In this document: positions 31,371-44,225 of the stretch, one piece after another
Numbering within the stretch: position 1 is the stretch's first letter
Layout: every line of letters begins with the position of its first letter
NCBI RefSeq assembly: GCF_027943255.1
Contig: NC_072893.1
Location: 94,433,784 to 94,497,783, forward strand
Direction of reading: 5' to 3'
DNA length: 64,000 nt
Source: Anastrepha obliqua
Taxonomy: Eukaryota > Arthropoda > Insecta > Diptera > Tephritidae
The notes under the pieces: model-generated
The model's database searches: none
The model's input: the letters and a program-made list of their open reading frames with translations, nothing else
Told to the model about the DNA's origin: nothing
Program-made: the position numbers and the translations under genes

Positions 31371-33450
31371 GAGCAGAAGCTCAAATATGAACGAGACGTT
31401 ATCAATAAAACGGTCCGCGGATGACATATGGCAAAAATAATTTTTTTGTTTTTTTGGTAGGACTGTTATAAGCTTACTTGGCAAATTTCAGCGTGATATG
31501 TCACATAGTTTGTTTTCTGTGTTAGGGTGCGATATGTGTAGGTAACCATCCGGCAGCCTGTTTTCGTTGTTTTTCAGCAAGTCATTGAGCTCTTACTCAC
31601 CTGCAGCCGAAGAGAGACGTCTTTCTACTCTACTAGGACCGTTCAGTACAATAATGATAAATTACAAGATTGCTATATATTCGTGAGAGTATTTCTAGCT
31701 GTGACGTATCAAATGAATCAACAAGAGAGCGCACGGCATTGCAAAGAAAGTTCGGTTGCGAGTAGGAATAAAAATTAGATTAACATAAATTTTACATTAT
31801 TACGTCAGCTTATCAGCTGATTCTGTCAAATTCACTGAGAGCAAAATAGCTATTCGCGGATGTCGTCACCTTCTGTTTTCTTTCTACCGTGTATTTCGAT
31901 CGGTATGCATTTGTGAGGTAAGCTAGATTAGGCCAGTTTTCAAATCGTTTGTCAGAAAAATGTACCATAGCGAAAATATTGGCATCTATCTATGCTCTAC
32001 ACTAATGTAATTAACATATGCGCTACGAATTAATTTTCACAAATTAAATTTATCCACACTCAGCCGCCCTCAAAGTTTGCCCATTTTAAGTGCAGTATAT
32101 ATACAATACATATACATAAATACAAGTTTGCTTTGCGTTTTCAACACTTGAAAATAAGAGCAAAGCCATTTATAAACATTTTGCCATTTCACTGCATTGC
32201 TCCTTTTAACTCATTCGCTTTGCTCCAACTGCTCACACCCATACACTTAAAAAAGCATATGGAATCGGGAGTATATTCGCACATAATGACAGTGTTAAAT
32301 TAAATCCTAATTCCATAATCCACTCCAAAGTATGAGCACATAAAAACAACAAAAACAAATATGTGGTATAAGCACGCACACATAGATATGAAAGTCTTTA
32401 TAGTGAAAATACAACGCATACCGATACTTAAGTTTAGCTGTATGGTTTTATGAGACTTTTGTTCAACTTACTTTAAATCAAGCGAGTATGTGTGTGTGTG
32501 TGAGTATTGTGCCACCACATTTTATGTTGCCACTTCAACACTCTCATCCAGCATATAAATTATGATACTTGGCGGCAGCAGCGACTAAAATGCTTGCCTG
32601 TTTACCTATTTACTCAGTTGGTTTGTTGGTTGGCTGGCTGTTTGGTTGGTTGATTGTTTGTGTGATAGAAGACACAGCTGAAATAGCAGCAGCAGCAGCA
32701 GAATGGCAATGCTGGTAATGAAATCAACATTTCACTCAAGACGAGTAGAGCAGTTAAAACTACAAAGGCACTTGCCACTATCTACTATCTCAGTTTTGTC
32801 ACAACCTGCATGCGAGTACGCACATATGTATCAATGTATGCATGTGAGCAATATGCGTGCGCTTGCGCAAATACAACACCCAGCTACTTTAACTGAAGCA
32901 TCATTCTGAAAGCTAACTTAGGAGTCATATATACATACATTTATATATTTATACATTTTCTACTACAAACAGTTAGACAGACAAGCCAAGCCAGCGTGTA
33001 TAATTTGCGGCTTGTGGTTGTGGCTCATATTTTCAACAATGAAAATCCTCAACAACAAACTGTAACATCGTAGGATTAGAGTTGGATGGCTTAAATTTGT
33101 ATGTATGTATGTAAGTACAATTGGAAGAGCCACTGCAGTTATGTGTGTATTTTATGTAGTGCAAGTGACTGCTTCAGCTTTGGCAGGAAATTCAATTTTC
33201 GGAATCAAACTAATTTAATAGGATTTTTTCAGTGGTTTAGTGTTATTCTATTTGCAATTCTTATTGGAGTGCAGTGCACAAAAAGGTGTGAAAAGACAAT
33301 AAACCATAAAACAAACAAGAGAAAAGTTAATTTTAAGCTGCATTTACACGAGCTTTCTGAAAAGTTTTCAAATCAAAAACGATTTCAAAATAATGTTTCA
33401 AAGAACTGCTCAGTATACTCATATATAGGTCGCTTAAACCCTTTATTGGG
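31371..33450. other. No recognisable gene
   Basis: About 2 kb including a GT dinucleotide run near 32492 and a CAG trinucleotide run at about 32688-32700. It looks like ordinary intergenic DNA. The open frame at 33101-33475 has no recognisable domain. Confidence 0.4.
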
Positions 33451-33515
33451 GGTTGGGCAGGGCTCCTCCTCTTGATATTTTTCTACAAATGGGACCTATG
33501 GTACAGTTTTAAGCT
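33451..33515 (-). repeat. SINE fragment (copy E)
   Basis: A short 3' piece of the SINE family on the minus strand (GGGCTCCTCCTC, TACAAATGGGACCTA, ACAGTTTTAAG), with an internal deletion. It is only about 65 bases, but the order of blocks is right. Confidence 0.5.
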
Positions 33516-33579
33516 TTTCAAGTTTTTTTACAAAGCTAACAGGCAGCGTATACTAACTAGAAACCGTCGTAAAAATAGG

Positions 33580-34240
33580 GTGGCCTAATTATATAATCAG
33601 AAGAATTTGGAGCTATTTTTCGGACCGTAAATTGAAGCTTAGAACCGGCAAAGGTATTGAGGAGTACAACGTAATAGCAGCGATGCGCCAAGCATCAGTG
33701 TTAGGCCAACTACTGTGGAACCTAATGTACGGCGGTGTTCTAAGACTGAATATGCCTCCTAGAAAAATTGGGGTGGTAATGGGGGCAAAACACATGGAAG
33801 ATATTGAGAGAATCGCCAACGAATCTATGAAAAAATCATGGCTTGGTAGACGTCCAAGAAGCTGAAATTAGCTGAGCACAAAACTGCTGCAGTTCTAATA
33901 AGCAGCAGGAAGGCAGTCGAATTTTTGAAGGTAAATGTTGGGACTGTAACTATCAATTCAAACCACGCTATTAAATACCTAATGGGTATTTAAAGCAGGC
34001 TTGGAGTATGCAGGCCTGTCTGGCACGAATAATACTAAACAACGGTAACCTTAGCCAGCAAATAAATAATATATAGTAGGGTTATCTGCTCGATCCATTT
34101 TTATGCAGCACCGATCTGGACTCATGCATTGAACAGCTATTCAAGAAAACTAATACGCATCCGCTTTGCGGACTATCTGTGGTTTCTGTACAATTTCTGA
34201 TGACCCTTCCTTGTCAATCCCGGTTGACATATTGACTCAT
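33580..34240 (+). pseudogene. R1-clade-like reverse transcriptase remnant
   Basis: The plus strand reads RIWSYFSDRKLKLRTGKGIE, then the block SVLGQLLWNLMYGGVLRL, equivalent to SVLGPLLWNVMYDGVLRL of R1-type enzymes, then AKHMEDIERIANESMKK. The GFADD active-site segment that should lie between the last two is deleted (KIGVVMGAKH). Further blocks in other frames (LISSRKAVEFLKVNVG, then IKYLMG and near 34110 YAAPIWTHALNS) continue the family order. It has no endonuclease or C-terminus and is not functional. Confidence 0.7.
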
Positions 34241-35813
34241 CAAAGACAGTATATTTAAGTATAAAACTATCCGAATACGGCGGTAAAACAAGGCGTAAAA
34301 CATTGCATTGCATCACTGGAGCAGATCTCCCAAGAGTAGATGGACTCAACCTTACGAGTAACTCAATTCCTTTTTGGGCACGGGTATTTAAAAATACCTC
34401 TATAGATTTGACCATAACAATTTACCAAATTGCACAATCTGCAGGGAGCCTCTAAGCTAACCCTGTGAAGTAATCCTTTTCTGGCAGTTCCGCAGGCAGA
34501 GTGATAGATTGTGGAGGAGTAAGACTACAAGCCAACTCAAAAAGGCATCAAGATATCAACCTCAAATTTTACAGAGATATTCTTTAAAATATTAGCCTTC
34601 AATGTACCTCCAATTTTATACAACATTAATTATCTCTAAAAATATTGTGTTGATCAATTTGTTTATAAAAAAAGTGTAATATTTTTCTTTCGTTAAAAAT
34701 AGGTAAGTGCAAAGCGGAATACCTTATTTTAATGAAACATTTTTAGCTGGTTGATTTCAATTAATTACAAGAGGCTGTACATTCCATGGCGCAAACCAAT
34801 GGAGCTACGATTGAGCAGCTGTTGTGCCGCCATTTTTTTCTGTTTTTTTATATATTCACTTAGACATGTAATTTTCTTTATGATAATAAATACTCTCGGT
34901 TTTTCGCAAAAAATGAAAATCTAGAGAACCTGCCCCTCTTAAGAATGTTATGTTTTCTTATACATTTAGTCGTATTATATTAGAGTAAAGCCAGGTCAAG
35001 TGATCCTCGAAAATTTCACTAAGTCACGGATTTTAGGGCAAGATGTCTCGTTGTGTAGTCAAAGTCATGTTAACGCTGTTCTATAAATATTTCGCGCAAA
35101 TTCCAATTTTAGCAATTGTTATTAACAATCAAAATTTTAAGCAAGATTAAATTGAAAAATTAATTACTCCAAAACTACAATAGATAATGACGTGAAATTT
35201 TGCATACCATTCAAGTATTGTCTGTACTATTTTTCAAGAGTTAATAACTCTTTTTATTTTGACGAATAGATAAATAAATAATAACTTTTTGTAATCAGTT
35301 CATGTTTTCTTCACGCTGTTAAACAATCGGACTTACGCATAATTGTGCGGAAAACGATTACCTTTAATAATCTGAAAATAGAATTTTGTACTTTTACTCC
35401 ATTTCCGATATATTGACTGTTTTGTAACTTGATGCGCTCGACGGTGGCATTGCTGCCATCGGCTGATCGGTCGCGCGGCGGCTTGAGGGACCGCGCAAAT
35501 TTAATTCATGCTTTATAAATAATTTTCTTTAGCCTGTTGCTAACTTCAGCCATTGGATGCCAATTTCAAAATGTTAGTCATTAGCGGCCTTTTGCAGAAT
35601 TTCCATTATTCCTTATTTTTTGTGAAAAGGTGAAATTTCTTACAAATAATTAAGTAACTAGCAAAAATGCCAGCGAAAACTTGTTTCTATGTACGCTCTT
35701 GGTAACACAAAATTTTGATATTTAATTTTTTTGCTTAATTTGATCTAATTTTCGATATATATACATATAATCTATTCTTTAATACATTTCAACAAAACTT
35801 TTCGGAGTGTAGC
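34241..35813. other. No recognisable gene
   Basis: AT-rich. The first 200 bases may be further eroded R1 sequence. A GC-richer island at about 35425-35500 has no recognisable content. Confidence 0.4.
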
Positions 35814-36060
35814 TCTTGGCACGTGCATTCCTTACCGGTTTGGCTGAACTTCTCCTCCAATTTGTGGTGTATGTCTTGATGTTTTTCCACAATTTGAGTA
35901 AACTACGATCTTATTTCGCCTCCGAACGACAGATAGTTTTTATGAGGAGCTTTTTCTTAGCAGAAATAAACTGGGAGGTTCGCCATGGCCTGCTGAGAAA
36001 TGACCGTTAATAGAGAACAACTTTTTGTATCATTTGGTTACGAACTTGGGCATTGCCGTA
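35814..36060 (-). mobile_element. tRNA-derived SINE, diverged (copy F)
   Basis: From low to high coordinates: the complement of the 3' end (GGTTTGGCTGAACTTCTCC), TTGTGGTGTATGTCTTGATG, CGAACGACAGATAGTTTTTA, GCAGAAATAAACTGGGAGG, and near 36025-36055 a weak B-box region (GGTTACGAACTTGG). It is more diverged than the other copies and is therefore an older insertion. Confidence 0.7.
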
Positions 36061-36179
36061 CGATATCAGCAGGGACACCTCTTTTACGAGGGCGAAAACA
36101 TCCTTAATCAGAAAAAATCAAAAACGAAAGTGAGGGAAATAGTGCTACAATTATCTAATGTTTTTATTATACGCAAAGC

Positions 36180-36355
36180 ACAGCGGCCAAATATTTTCTT
36201 AACACGTTGAAGCCTACTAATATGACAAGCATACTATAGTCTCCAAATAATGACGCACCCGAGGTATCTATCAGCTTTAGAATATATGAATCAGCAAAGT
36301 CCGAACAAAAACGTCGAATGAAAGCAAGTACTGACTTTGCAATGATACATAAATT
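36180..36355 (-). pseudogene. Jockey-like fragment, related to 12430-13400
   Basis: It matches the nucleotide sequence of 13010-13200: CACGTTGAAGCCTACTAATA, TGACAAGCAT, GTCTCCAAATAA, and TCAGCAAAGTCCGAAC. On the minus strand this is the region that codes for the reverse transcriptase thumb (FIRRF, LERVQ). It has indels and stops. Confidence 0.7.
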
Positions 36356-36360
36356 CTATT

Positions 36361-39300
36361 AAAATATTTTTATCAGAAGTACATTTTTATTACAGATATA
36401 ATTTACCTTAAACTCAAAAATATCGTAACAACTGGCAACTTCAACTTTACTAAATAAGGAATAAGTACCATTTTGTTGAATATTTTTGAAAAAATGCTTT
36501 AAGTCTAAAAGTAGCTTGAATTTAACTTGCATAGTCACTTGATAAGTCACTGTTTGGAAATAAAAATTTTACTGCTGTGGACAGTTCTCAAGGCTGTGCA
36601 TTGTGTTCTTTAATTTTTATTTTTTGCTTAATTCTCAGGCTTGCGAACACGCATAAATGAAATTATGTACCAGCGAAAATTGCGAACAAATTATACAAAC
36701 AATTCATTATTCCGATTGCAGCAGTTACAGCCAAAAAATATAGTTAAATAGCGGCAATACAACTTTAGCTCTTCTATCCATAGTGCAGAAGTTTGAATTA
36801 TTGCTAACGTACCTGCAACGCCCTCTTATTTATTTTATTCATAGCCAGTTCATTGCGGCAGTATTTTTTTTTCAAATTATTGGACTTGCTCGCCTGTACC
36901 ATAGTTGTGGGCATCACAGCTTCACAAGAATAAATCTCTTCCGTTCACAAATTGATACCTTAAAAATGGAGCTATTCATGTACATATTTATTGAGAATTC
37001 CAATCAAAATCTTTCTTTTACATATTATTGTGGGCATACGAGTATCGACGTCACATAACTTGGAGCACATACCTATGACACCTGAAATTTTTGCTGCTTC
37101 CCCGAAAGCCGCCGGTTCGAAAAAATGCACAATTGTGGTTCAGTGTTTAAAAGCAAGCTTATATTTTGATAAAAAGTGTGCGTGTATGCGAGATAGAGAG
37201 AGAGCGAAAATAGTTTTGTAAAATAGCAAACATTGTCGACAGGTTATTAGGTCATTAGAGTGTGAGTCATGCCTCACCCACTGCTCTTCACCTATTTCTC
37301 TCCACCTCCCCCAGCTCGCACATTTCGTTATGTAAACAACACTGGCATGCTGGTACACCACCGCATATGAATGATATTTTATAGTGCAGCTATGCATAAA
37401 CAATTGAATCACGTATACGCCATGGTGAAACAGCAGTTGGTCAAACGCACACAAATTGCTATTTTATTTCAATGTGGATATGCATTTTATGTAGAAAATG
37501 AAATTGAATAACAATTCAGGAATTCGCTAGTAGTTGTTATGGAATAACGTTTTTATCCAAGTATTGTATAGTGATTGTATGCATGGAGGCAAGGATTTTG
37601 GCATGGCATACTGTGAGTTACATAAGTGTTTTCATACGTTTACATACCTGCAAATAAAAAAAAAGACAAGCTATTGTGCATTACTCATTTCACTAGTTTT
37701 GTTTTAAATTTAAAATAATGTTCTCTTGTATGCCTTTTGGCTAAGCTCAGCTTATGTTAGTATAAAACCATCGGAAATGAAGCAACAGCATATTTTAGCA
37801 AATAACTAAATTCTGTATATCAAACCTAACACATTCGGAAAAGCAAAGAAGTCTGCTAAATAAAGTCTTAACATCTACAAGGGATTTTATACGAAATTCA
37901 TAAATGTAGTTTTCAATTCCGCATTTGAGATTGGTAGTGGAGAATTGTAATTTTTGCTAATGAATGTTTCATTTGTTGTTTTTCCTAAAGCCACTGTTGC
38001 TTTGCGGTTAACTACTGGACTAATCCACTTGCTTATCTTTTGAGCTACTCTTTGTCACTGCGAATGAGCACAAATGCATACGTTAAGCTAAATATTCATA
38101 TGTATGTATGCACAAATATAGCATTCGTTTATTTAACTCCTCAGCAATACCGGACCTCTGGAACCCCTTAAAACGACATTTTGCCATGGAATATATTTCT
38201 TTTCTACGCCGAGTTACCGCTCCTTGCACTTAAAAATATGTGAATAGTGGAAGTAAGTGCATGCACACACGCACACATTTGTTGCAAGTACGTGCAGCTG
38301 TGTTAACATCTCTTTGCGGTTTTGTGGTCCTCAGATTGTTGGTGTGCAACAGAAACGCATACTTGCAAAGATCAAGGATTTTTTATAAAACAGTCATCAC
38401 CACACAAAAAAAAAACAAAAATAGAAAGTAAAGAGAATAAAACTAAACGGGAGGAAGATATTATTAAGAGCTTCACTGAGATTACCACTAATACTACTGA
38501 TGACCGAAAGGTATAGGCAATCAACTGACAAGCAAATATGAATTGCGGTCGCAAGCCCTTTTTCCAAATATAATAAAAAATTTTAATTGAAGGTAATTTG
38601 CAAATTGAGGGACAATTTGCATATTTATTTTGACCAGTGCCGTGACTTATTTTCATTTCATTAGATAGACTTAAATCTATATTAATTATTTGATATTTGG
38701 TAGTTGGAGCTGTAAGGGGTCTATGAAAAAACTTTCATACCGTTCGCGTATTTATCTACGATATTGGGAACACAAGCAAATATTATATATTACTATAACT
38801 ACTCAGTAAACTAATAGTATAACTTTGAGGTTAGCATAAAAGAGAAGGTCGTTAGGAAATAAAGTTTACGAAATGTTCCAAAAAATGGAAAAAACTGTGC
38901 CACAAATGTATTTTGTCGAAAAAATCTTCATTTGAACAATAACAAGTAGATTTGGAAGAATGGGTATGATAAATATTGTAAAATGTAAAAGTTAACTTTA
39001 ATTTCTATCACAACTTTCATATTAGTTGGTGTCGTCCTGTGACTTAATGTTTTATTAAATTCAATTGAATGTTTGATTTGGTTGATAATATTTCGCCTAT
39101 TCGCTTTTATGCAGAAGAAATTAAAGTCTTTCAATAATGTCTTGATTTACAGAAGCTAAGTGAAAGTTTCAGTCATTCAAAACTGGAGGAATAAAAGACG
39201 TTAAAAATTTGTGTGTGTTAAAATTTGCATTTAGATTTTCCCAAATAAGCCTAAATAAAGATTTTATCAGTATCCGCTTAGCGTTAAATTCCTTTATTCC

Positions 39301-39600
39301 ATTGATTTACATTGACTACATTGATGACTCATCGCCGAAGTCAAAAAAAAAAAATTCAATATAACATCGCGAACTTACGATATTGTAAAAGTACAACATT
39401 TCACAAAGTATCTCACACATTTGTCATATATAAATTTGATGTTTTTGGTTTCAGCGTGGTCTCCTCCGTTGAATATCTTCCTCTATGATAAAACACAAAG
39501 ACTTGGTTTTTTAATTTGATGATTTCTTCTTTCCATTAATAAAGTTAGAGGTGCCCTGAAATTTATGAAAAGATGGTGAAGAGAACTCGGTGGTCTATAG
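36361..39600. other. No recognisable gene
   Basis: A 3.2-kb stretch with short GA and CA repeats (for example 37191-37206). The open frames, the longest 104 codons at 37140-37454 on the minus strand, have no signature. It could be intergenic or intronic. Confidence 0.4.
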
Positions 39601-39639
39601 GCCGATAGCCTTTGCTGCTAGTTGTCTTAACAAAATATA

Positions 39640-39960
39640 TATATTGTATAACTATAAGTAAAATCATTTTTGCAACCCTATTAAGACATATACTAGAATA
39701 TGGTTTGATAATCTGGAACCCGCATAACCCAATTTACGTGCACAGATAGACTAGAATTTATTCAGAAAAAAGAACTTTTTCCCTTAAGAGATTTTCGATG
39801 AAACTCGTCATATAATCTTGCCCCATAAAACAGTCACCTAAAGCTCACCAATCTTTCCCTCTTTGCTGGCCGAAGAAAAGTGCAAAAAATAGTATTTCCT
39901 ACTGCTGGCAAATAATAACGATGTACTTCAGGTCTCCCTCTTTTAACTCTGTAAAACCAT
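39640..39960 (+). pseudogene. Jockey-like retrotransposon, post-RT fragment
   Basis: The plus strand reads LLRHILEYGLIIWNPHNPIY followed by VHR, a stop, then YSEKRTF, equivalent to the LEYxSIIWNPHxxxxxxRIERIQKKF block downstream of the Jockey reverse transcriptase. Legible residues continue to about 39955. It is a single exon-like scrap with stops. Confidence 0.6.
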
Positions 39961-40855
39961 GAGCGTGCTTAATGAACCATTTCGATCTTTATGCAAAAGT
40001 TTTAAATCTCATTCTATCACTTTGGATATATGAAAATCGCTTTTTGTCGTTAAGGAAACTCTCTCAATCATCAATGATTGTCGATAATACATCAATAGCT
40101 AAAAAGTTGTATATCTCGACAAAACCAATGGGTTCGTACGTTACACGTATTGTGGAGGAAGGCAGTTGTTGGATTTATTATTACAAATATGTTTCCTTAA
40201 TAAGTTTTAGAATATATAGTATCCACACTTGGCTTATCTATTCTCTTTCTCTACTCGTCAGAAGCTACCGCGGGGACGAATCTGGGAATATCAAGCCATT
40301 ATTTTTTATGCTCAAAATATGGTAGGATAAGCTAATAATGCAGCAAGTTTCCATTTATCAAAACTTTAAAATCTTTAGCAATATGTTGCTTAATACCTAC
40401 TAATTATAAGAACAGTTGAGCAATAAATGTATACATATTCATATACAAATAAATATTCATTATATTACATATATGATAACAATATTTGCCTTCTTGAATC
40501 CTTACCACAGTATAATCAATTCCAAACCGAAATACTCTCATTTCTTTCCATGCAATGCCATGGAATCGAATAGAATACATGGCAGTAAGTTTTCATGTTA
40601 TTATCGATTATTATAGATAATCAGTTAATTTGCACATACAGCTTGAGGAAGTACCATAAAATAAAACTAAATTAATTTCGAGTGATACGCAATGCAAATG
40701 CAATAAATGCGCATAAGACGGCATATGCTTTAATAGACATACATTTCTATACAAACATTTGTATACAAAGATGCTGACCCAATTGCTTACATTGAAAATT
40801 TCTATTCCCAAATTAATGATGTGAACACCAGCAGAATATTTGTCAACAAAACACT
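39961..40855. other. No recognisable gene
   Basis: AT-rich. The 117-codon open frame at 39972-40325 matches no family I know. Confidence 0.4.
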
Positions 40856-42295
40856 AGGTAAGGTTAGGTTGTGGTGGCAGTCGGTCTGTATGACCAACTC
40901 ACTTAGCCTCACAGATCCGTTGTGATACCACTGTGCGACACGAGAACCTTGTTTATTTACTTTCATGAAACCATTTTGAGGCTCTTATGAAGCGCAGGAT
41001 TGGTCTAATACCCGCGCCAGATAGTTCTGTAAGAGAATTGAAAAAGTGTTTACCTAAACGACCTACTCTGATTTTAGCTAAGGCTGGACAATTGCAAAGG
41101 AAGTGCTCAACTGTTTCTTCCTCCTCCTCATCTCTGCAGCTTCTGCAATATTCATGGGAGAATACTCCTCGTCTCAAGGAATGTCTTCCAAATAGCCAGT
41201 GGCCGGTGACACAAGCCACGACCTTCGAGATATCTTCTCCTGAGAGGCTAAGCAATTCCTTTGTTCTTTTCTTGTTTATTTGCGGCCATAGTAGCTTGGC
41301 TGTTACGCATGTATCTTCTTCTTCACATGACCTATTGGCCTCTTGGATAATGTTGTTTTTTACTATAATATTAATTTGCTCGTGACCAAAGGCACTCCAA
41401 TGGTACTTTTATCACTGAGCAGTTGAAGAGCAGTACCTTTTCTGGCTAGCTCATCAGCTTTACAGTTTCACTCAATATCTCTGTGTCCCGGAACCCAAAT
41501 AAGGCTGACCTTGAATACGACGCTAATATCATTTAGGGCTGCTCGGCATTCCTGTGCAACCTTTGTTCTTAGTACAGCCGCAATCATTGATTTCATAGCC
41601 GCTTGGCTATCCGAGAATATGTTTATAGTCGTTCTTGTTACGGCATGCAAATTAAGGTATGTAGCCACTTCTTTTATAGCTAGAACCTCTGCCTGATAGA
41701 TGCTGTAGTAGACTGGTAGTCGAACGGATAGTTCCAGTCCTAATTCTTTCGAAAATACTCCATAGCCAACTTTATCGTCTAGCTTGGAGCCATCTGTATA
41801 AAAATTTAATTCCCCCCTTCTCCATGGCCTTGGTGTTTGCCACTCCCTTCTTGACGGTATACTTGTCTTGAAGAGCTTGTCGAAGGTAAGTCTAGGAAGG
41901 AATACATATATATACTATTTCTTGTTTGTGACTGTTGACAGAGTGTGCAAAATACAGGCGTGGCCAAACCGCCGTTCTTTCCATAGCGCCATACTTTTGA
42001 GTCTAAGCGCCGAGGCGGCGGCCACGTTTTTCCCTACGAGATTTAGTGCAGGCAAATTGATTAGCACTTCTAGCGCTTTGTTTGGGGTAGTCCTTAAAGC
42101 ACCAGAGATGCATAAAAGAGCTGTTCTTTGGACCTTACTCATGATTTTAGCGTAACTTGCCTTTAGAGTAGATTGCCACCATACAAGTATTCCATATATT
42201 AAGATTGGTCTAACTACCGAAGTATATAGCCAGTGAGTAACGCAAGGTGTTAACCCCCATTTAATACCGACCGCCCTTTTGCAAGTATATAATGC
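40856..42295 (-). pseudogene. RNase H-bearing non-LTR retrotransposon, 3' part, lightly damaged
   Basis: The minus strand from about 42290 holds the post-RT region (TCKRAVGIKWGLTP, ALRTTPNKALEVLINLPAL), then an RNase H domain with its four acidic residues legible: NFYTDGSKLDDKVGYGVF, YQAEVLAIKEV, FSDSQAAMKS, and WVPGHRDIE followed by NCKADELARKG. The C-terminus has VTGHWLFGRHSLRRG, then CRSCRDEEEEETVEHFLCN and CPAL, and ends ASKWFHESK at 40953. Damage is slight: in-frame stops at about 41912-41914 and 41465-41467 (GGA to TGA) and a frameshift near 41385. The 3' end at about 40856 has an AACCT-type tail. The reverse transcriptase is lost by 5' truncation. Confidence 0.88.
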
Positions 42296-42457
42296 AACGT
42301 TGGCCTTTTTTCAACAAAATATGCAGAATTTTTTGAATCGACCAGAGCGCTGTAGAGTAGAAACTAATTAGTTTCATACAGACGCCGAAGCAAAGAAAGT
42401 CAAGCGAGCGGACATTGGCCAAGTACCTTAACTGCCTATAATTAGCAAGAGGAGGAG

Positions 42458-42590
42458 AGGTGTTTCTTCTATTTGTGGTGTTGTGGGGTGCTTTTTGATG
42501 TTGTTCCACAAATGGCCGAGTCTTAAGCCGACTCCGAACTGCAGATATTTTTTACGAGAAGCTTTTTCATGGCGCCACGAGCGACCGCTT
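42458..42590 (-). repeat. SINE fragment with internal deletion (copy G)
   Basis: TTTGTGGTG, GATGTTGTTCCACAAATGG, AAGCCGACTCCGAACTGCAG and GAAGCTTTTTCATGGC match the SINE body on the minus strand. After CATGGC it jumps to GCGACCGCTT, the complement of the AGCGGTCGC block, so about 40 bases are deleted. Confidence 0.7.
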
Positions 42591-42619
42591 CAAAAAAAAG
42601 CGGCCGAATCGACTGCGGC

Positions 42620-42937
42620 AGCCGCTTTTGGATCACTATAAGAGCCAATCGATATGTCTAGGTCTTTAGCAAATTATCTAACGGTGATTCGATGATAGGT
42701 CAATACCATTTTCTTCACTTCCTATCAATTTTTTCGTCTGTTGTTGAAGTGCTCGGGCGTCCGGCACGTTTTTCGTCGTTCGCATCTTCTCGGCCTTCTG
42801 AGAACATTTTGTGCCACGGATGAACGTTACTTTGGTCCAAAGTAGCTTCTCCGTATGACACAGTCAACATTCGGAATGCATCCGCGCAAGTTAATTACTT
42901 TTTTCACACAAAACTTGATACAGGTTCTTTGATCCAT
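42620..42937 (-). pseudogene. Mariner transposase, DNA-binding half
   Basis: The minus strand starts MDQRTCIKFCVKK and, after one frameshift, reads TCADAFRMLTVSYGEATLDQ, then SNVHPWHKMFSEGREDAND, then RAGRPSTSTTDEKID. These are the two helix-turn-helix units and linker of a common insect mariner group (FCVKNEIKCAEAFRML in typical members). Beyond 42620 only ITVR-like scraps remain, and the catalytic domain is absent. It belongs to the same broad group as the element at 49389-50573. Confidence 0.8.
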
Positions 42938-43149
42938 CTTTTTGAATAGGTAAAAATCGAAGACGAGCCGAAACACGTGCAAGCAAAGCAGCTGTCAACA
43001 ATTAACTGAACATTCAAAATGACCGAACTCGTCGGCATGAGTGAGAGACATGAGTACCAACATATGGCCACAAAAAAGTCGAAATTCGAATATACGTAAT
43101 CGGCGAAAACTCAAATTCGCTAGACTTTTTGTATAGGTGAAGTAAAAAC

Positions 43150-43756
43150 ATATCGTACACCCTCTAGAACATACAACTAAAAATGTTTCATTTTTCAGAA
43201 AAAAATCATTTTAGATTTTTAGTTACTACATTTAAATTGAGCTAAAATTGTTTAACATCTATTAACCTTATTTCGTTTTTAAGTTTTTATAAATTTAAAT
43301 ATCTTTAAGTTCAATTAGGTTAAATTTACCTCTGCACGCAAGCGAGAAAAAAAAATAAAGGAGCTACACGAAACTTAATATGAAGAGAAGAAATTTAATG
43401 ATTGCGCAGGGTTGTGTTTTAGCAGTTACCCTACGCAGTTGGGTCTACCAGCAACCACTAACCTAGTAACCGATATTCGGTAGTAGTTGTGGATAATGCT
43501 CAAACCTGTCCACTCGTCAGATGTTCCACAAGAAAGTATTCCAGTGCCATTATTGTTGATTCTGCTTATAAATGATGTTTTCCAATGCTTTGTAAATGCA
43601 CAATGAGTTTTATATGCCGATGGTTAGGGGTATTTCTAAAATTATTTGATTCGAATTATATGCTTCATAGACATAAGTAATTTTATGGAGATACCTCTCG
43701 CAACTTGTAAGCTTCTCATTAAGGACGCACTAATCAATTCTACAAATCAGAGATGA
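43150..43756. other. No recognisable gene
   Basis: A 600-base AT-rich spacer. Near 43430-43570 there may be remains of a reverse-transcriptase region, but nothing can be supported. Confidence 0.35.
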
Positions 43757-44225
43757 ATTAGCGCTAACACCTGCGAAATTGTTAGGCAAACATGGCCAAG
43801 GCTAAATTTACGTCTGTCCAAGAGTATTATAAAACTGAGTAGACTTCAAATCAGGACCTTAGTAGGGGCCCTCACAGGACATTGTCTCATAGGAAATCAT
43901 GCAAGGAGATTAGGCGTATACACGCACGATTTCTGTCGTAGCTGCAGAAATGAGGAGGAATTGGAAACAATTCAACACCTTTTTTGTACATGCCCGGCTC
44001 TAGCCAGAAGCAGAAACCGATTTTTAAAATCCTACTTCTTAACGAATATAGATAATCTATACACTTTAGGTATCAACAACCTTTTACGCTTTGTCAAAAG
44101 CTCAGGATGATTCAGTATGGAAAGGGAAATGTAGCCCAGCCCCCGCGGCTCACAACGGACCCATTCCGTGGTCTAAGTGGCATCGTTGTCTCTATGTGCG
44201 ATGCGGCTGCCTAACCTAACCTAAC
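43757..44225 (+). pseudogene. Non-LTR retrotransposon, C-terminal end with AACCT tail
   Basis: One frame reads QTWPRLNLRLSKSIIKLSRL, then RTLVGALTGHCLIGNHARRL, then the zinc-knuckle-like FCRSCRNEEELETIQHLFC and TCPAL, and stops after RFVKSSG at 44110. A 3' untranslated region of about 110 bases ends in CTAACCTAACCTAACC. The same protein layout and the same kind of tail occur in the opposite-facing element at 40856-42295, so both belong to one clade. No start or RNase H is left. Confidence 0.82.

Noticed and set aside
33101..33475. 124-codon open frame with a hydrophobic middle
   Set aside because: No domain or homologue recognised; its end runs into a SINE fragment.
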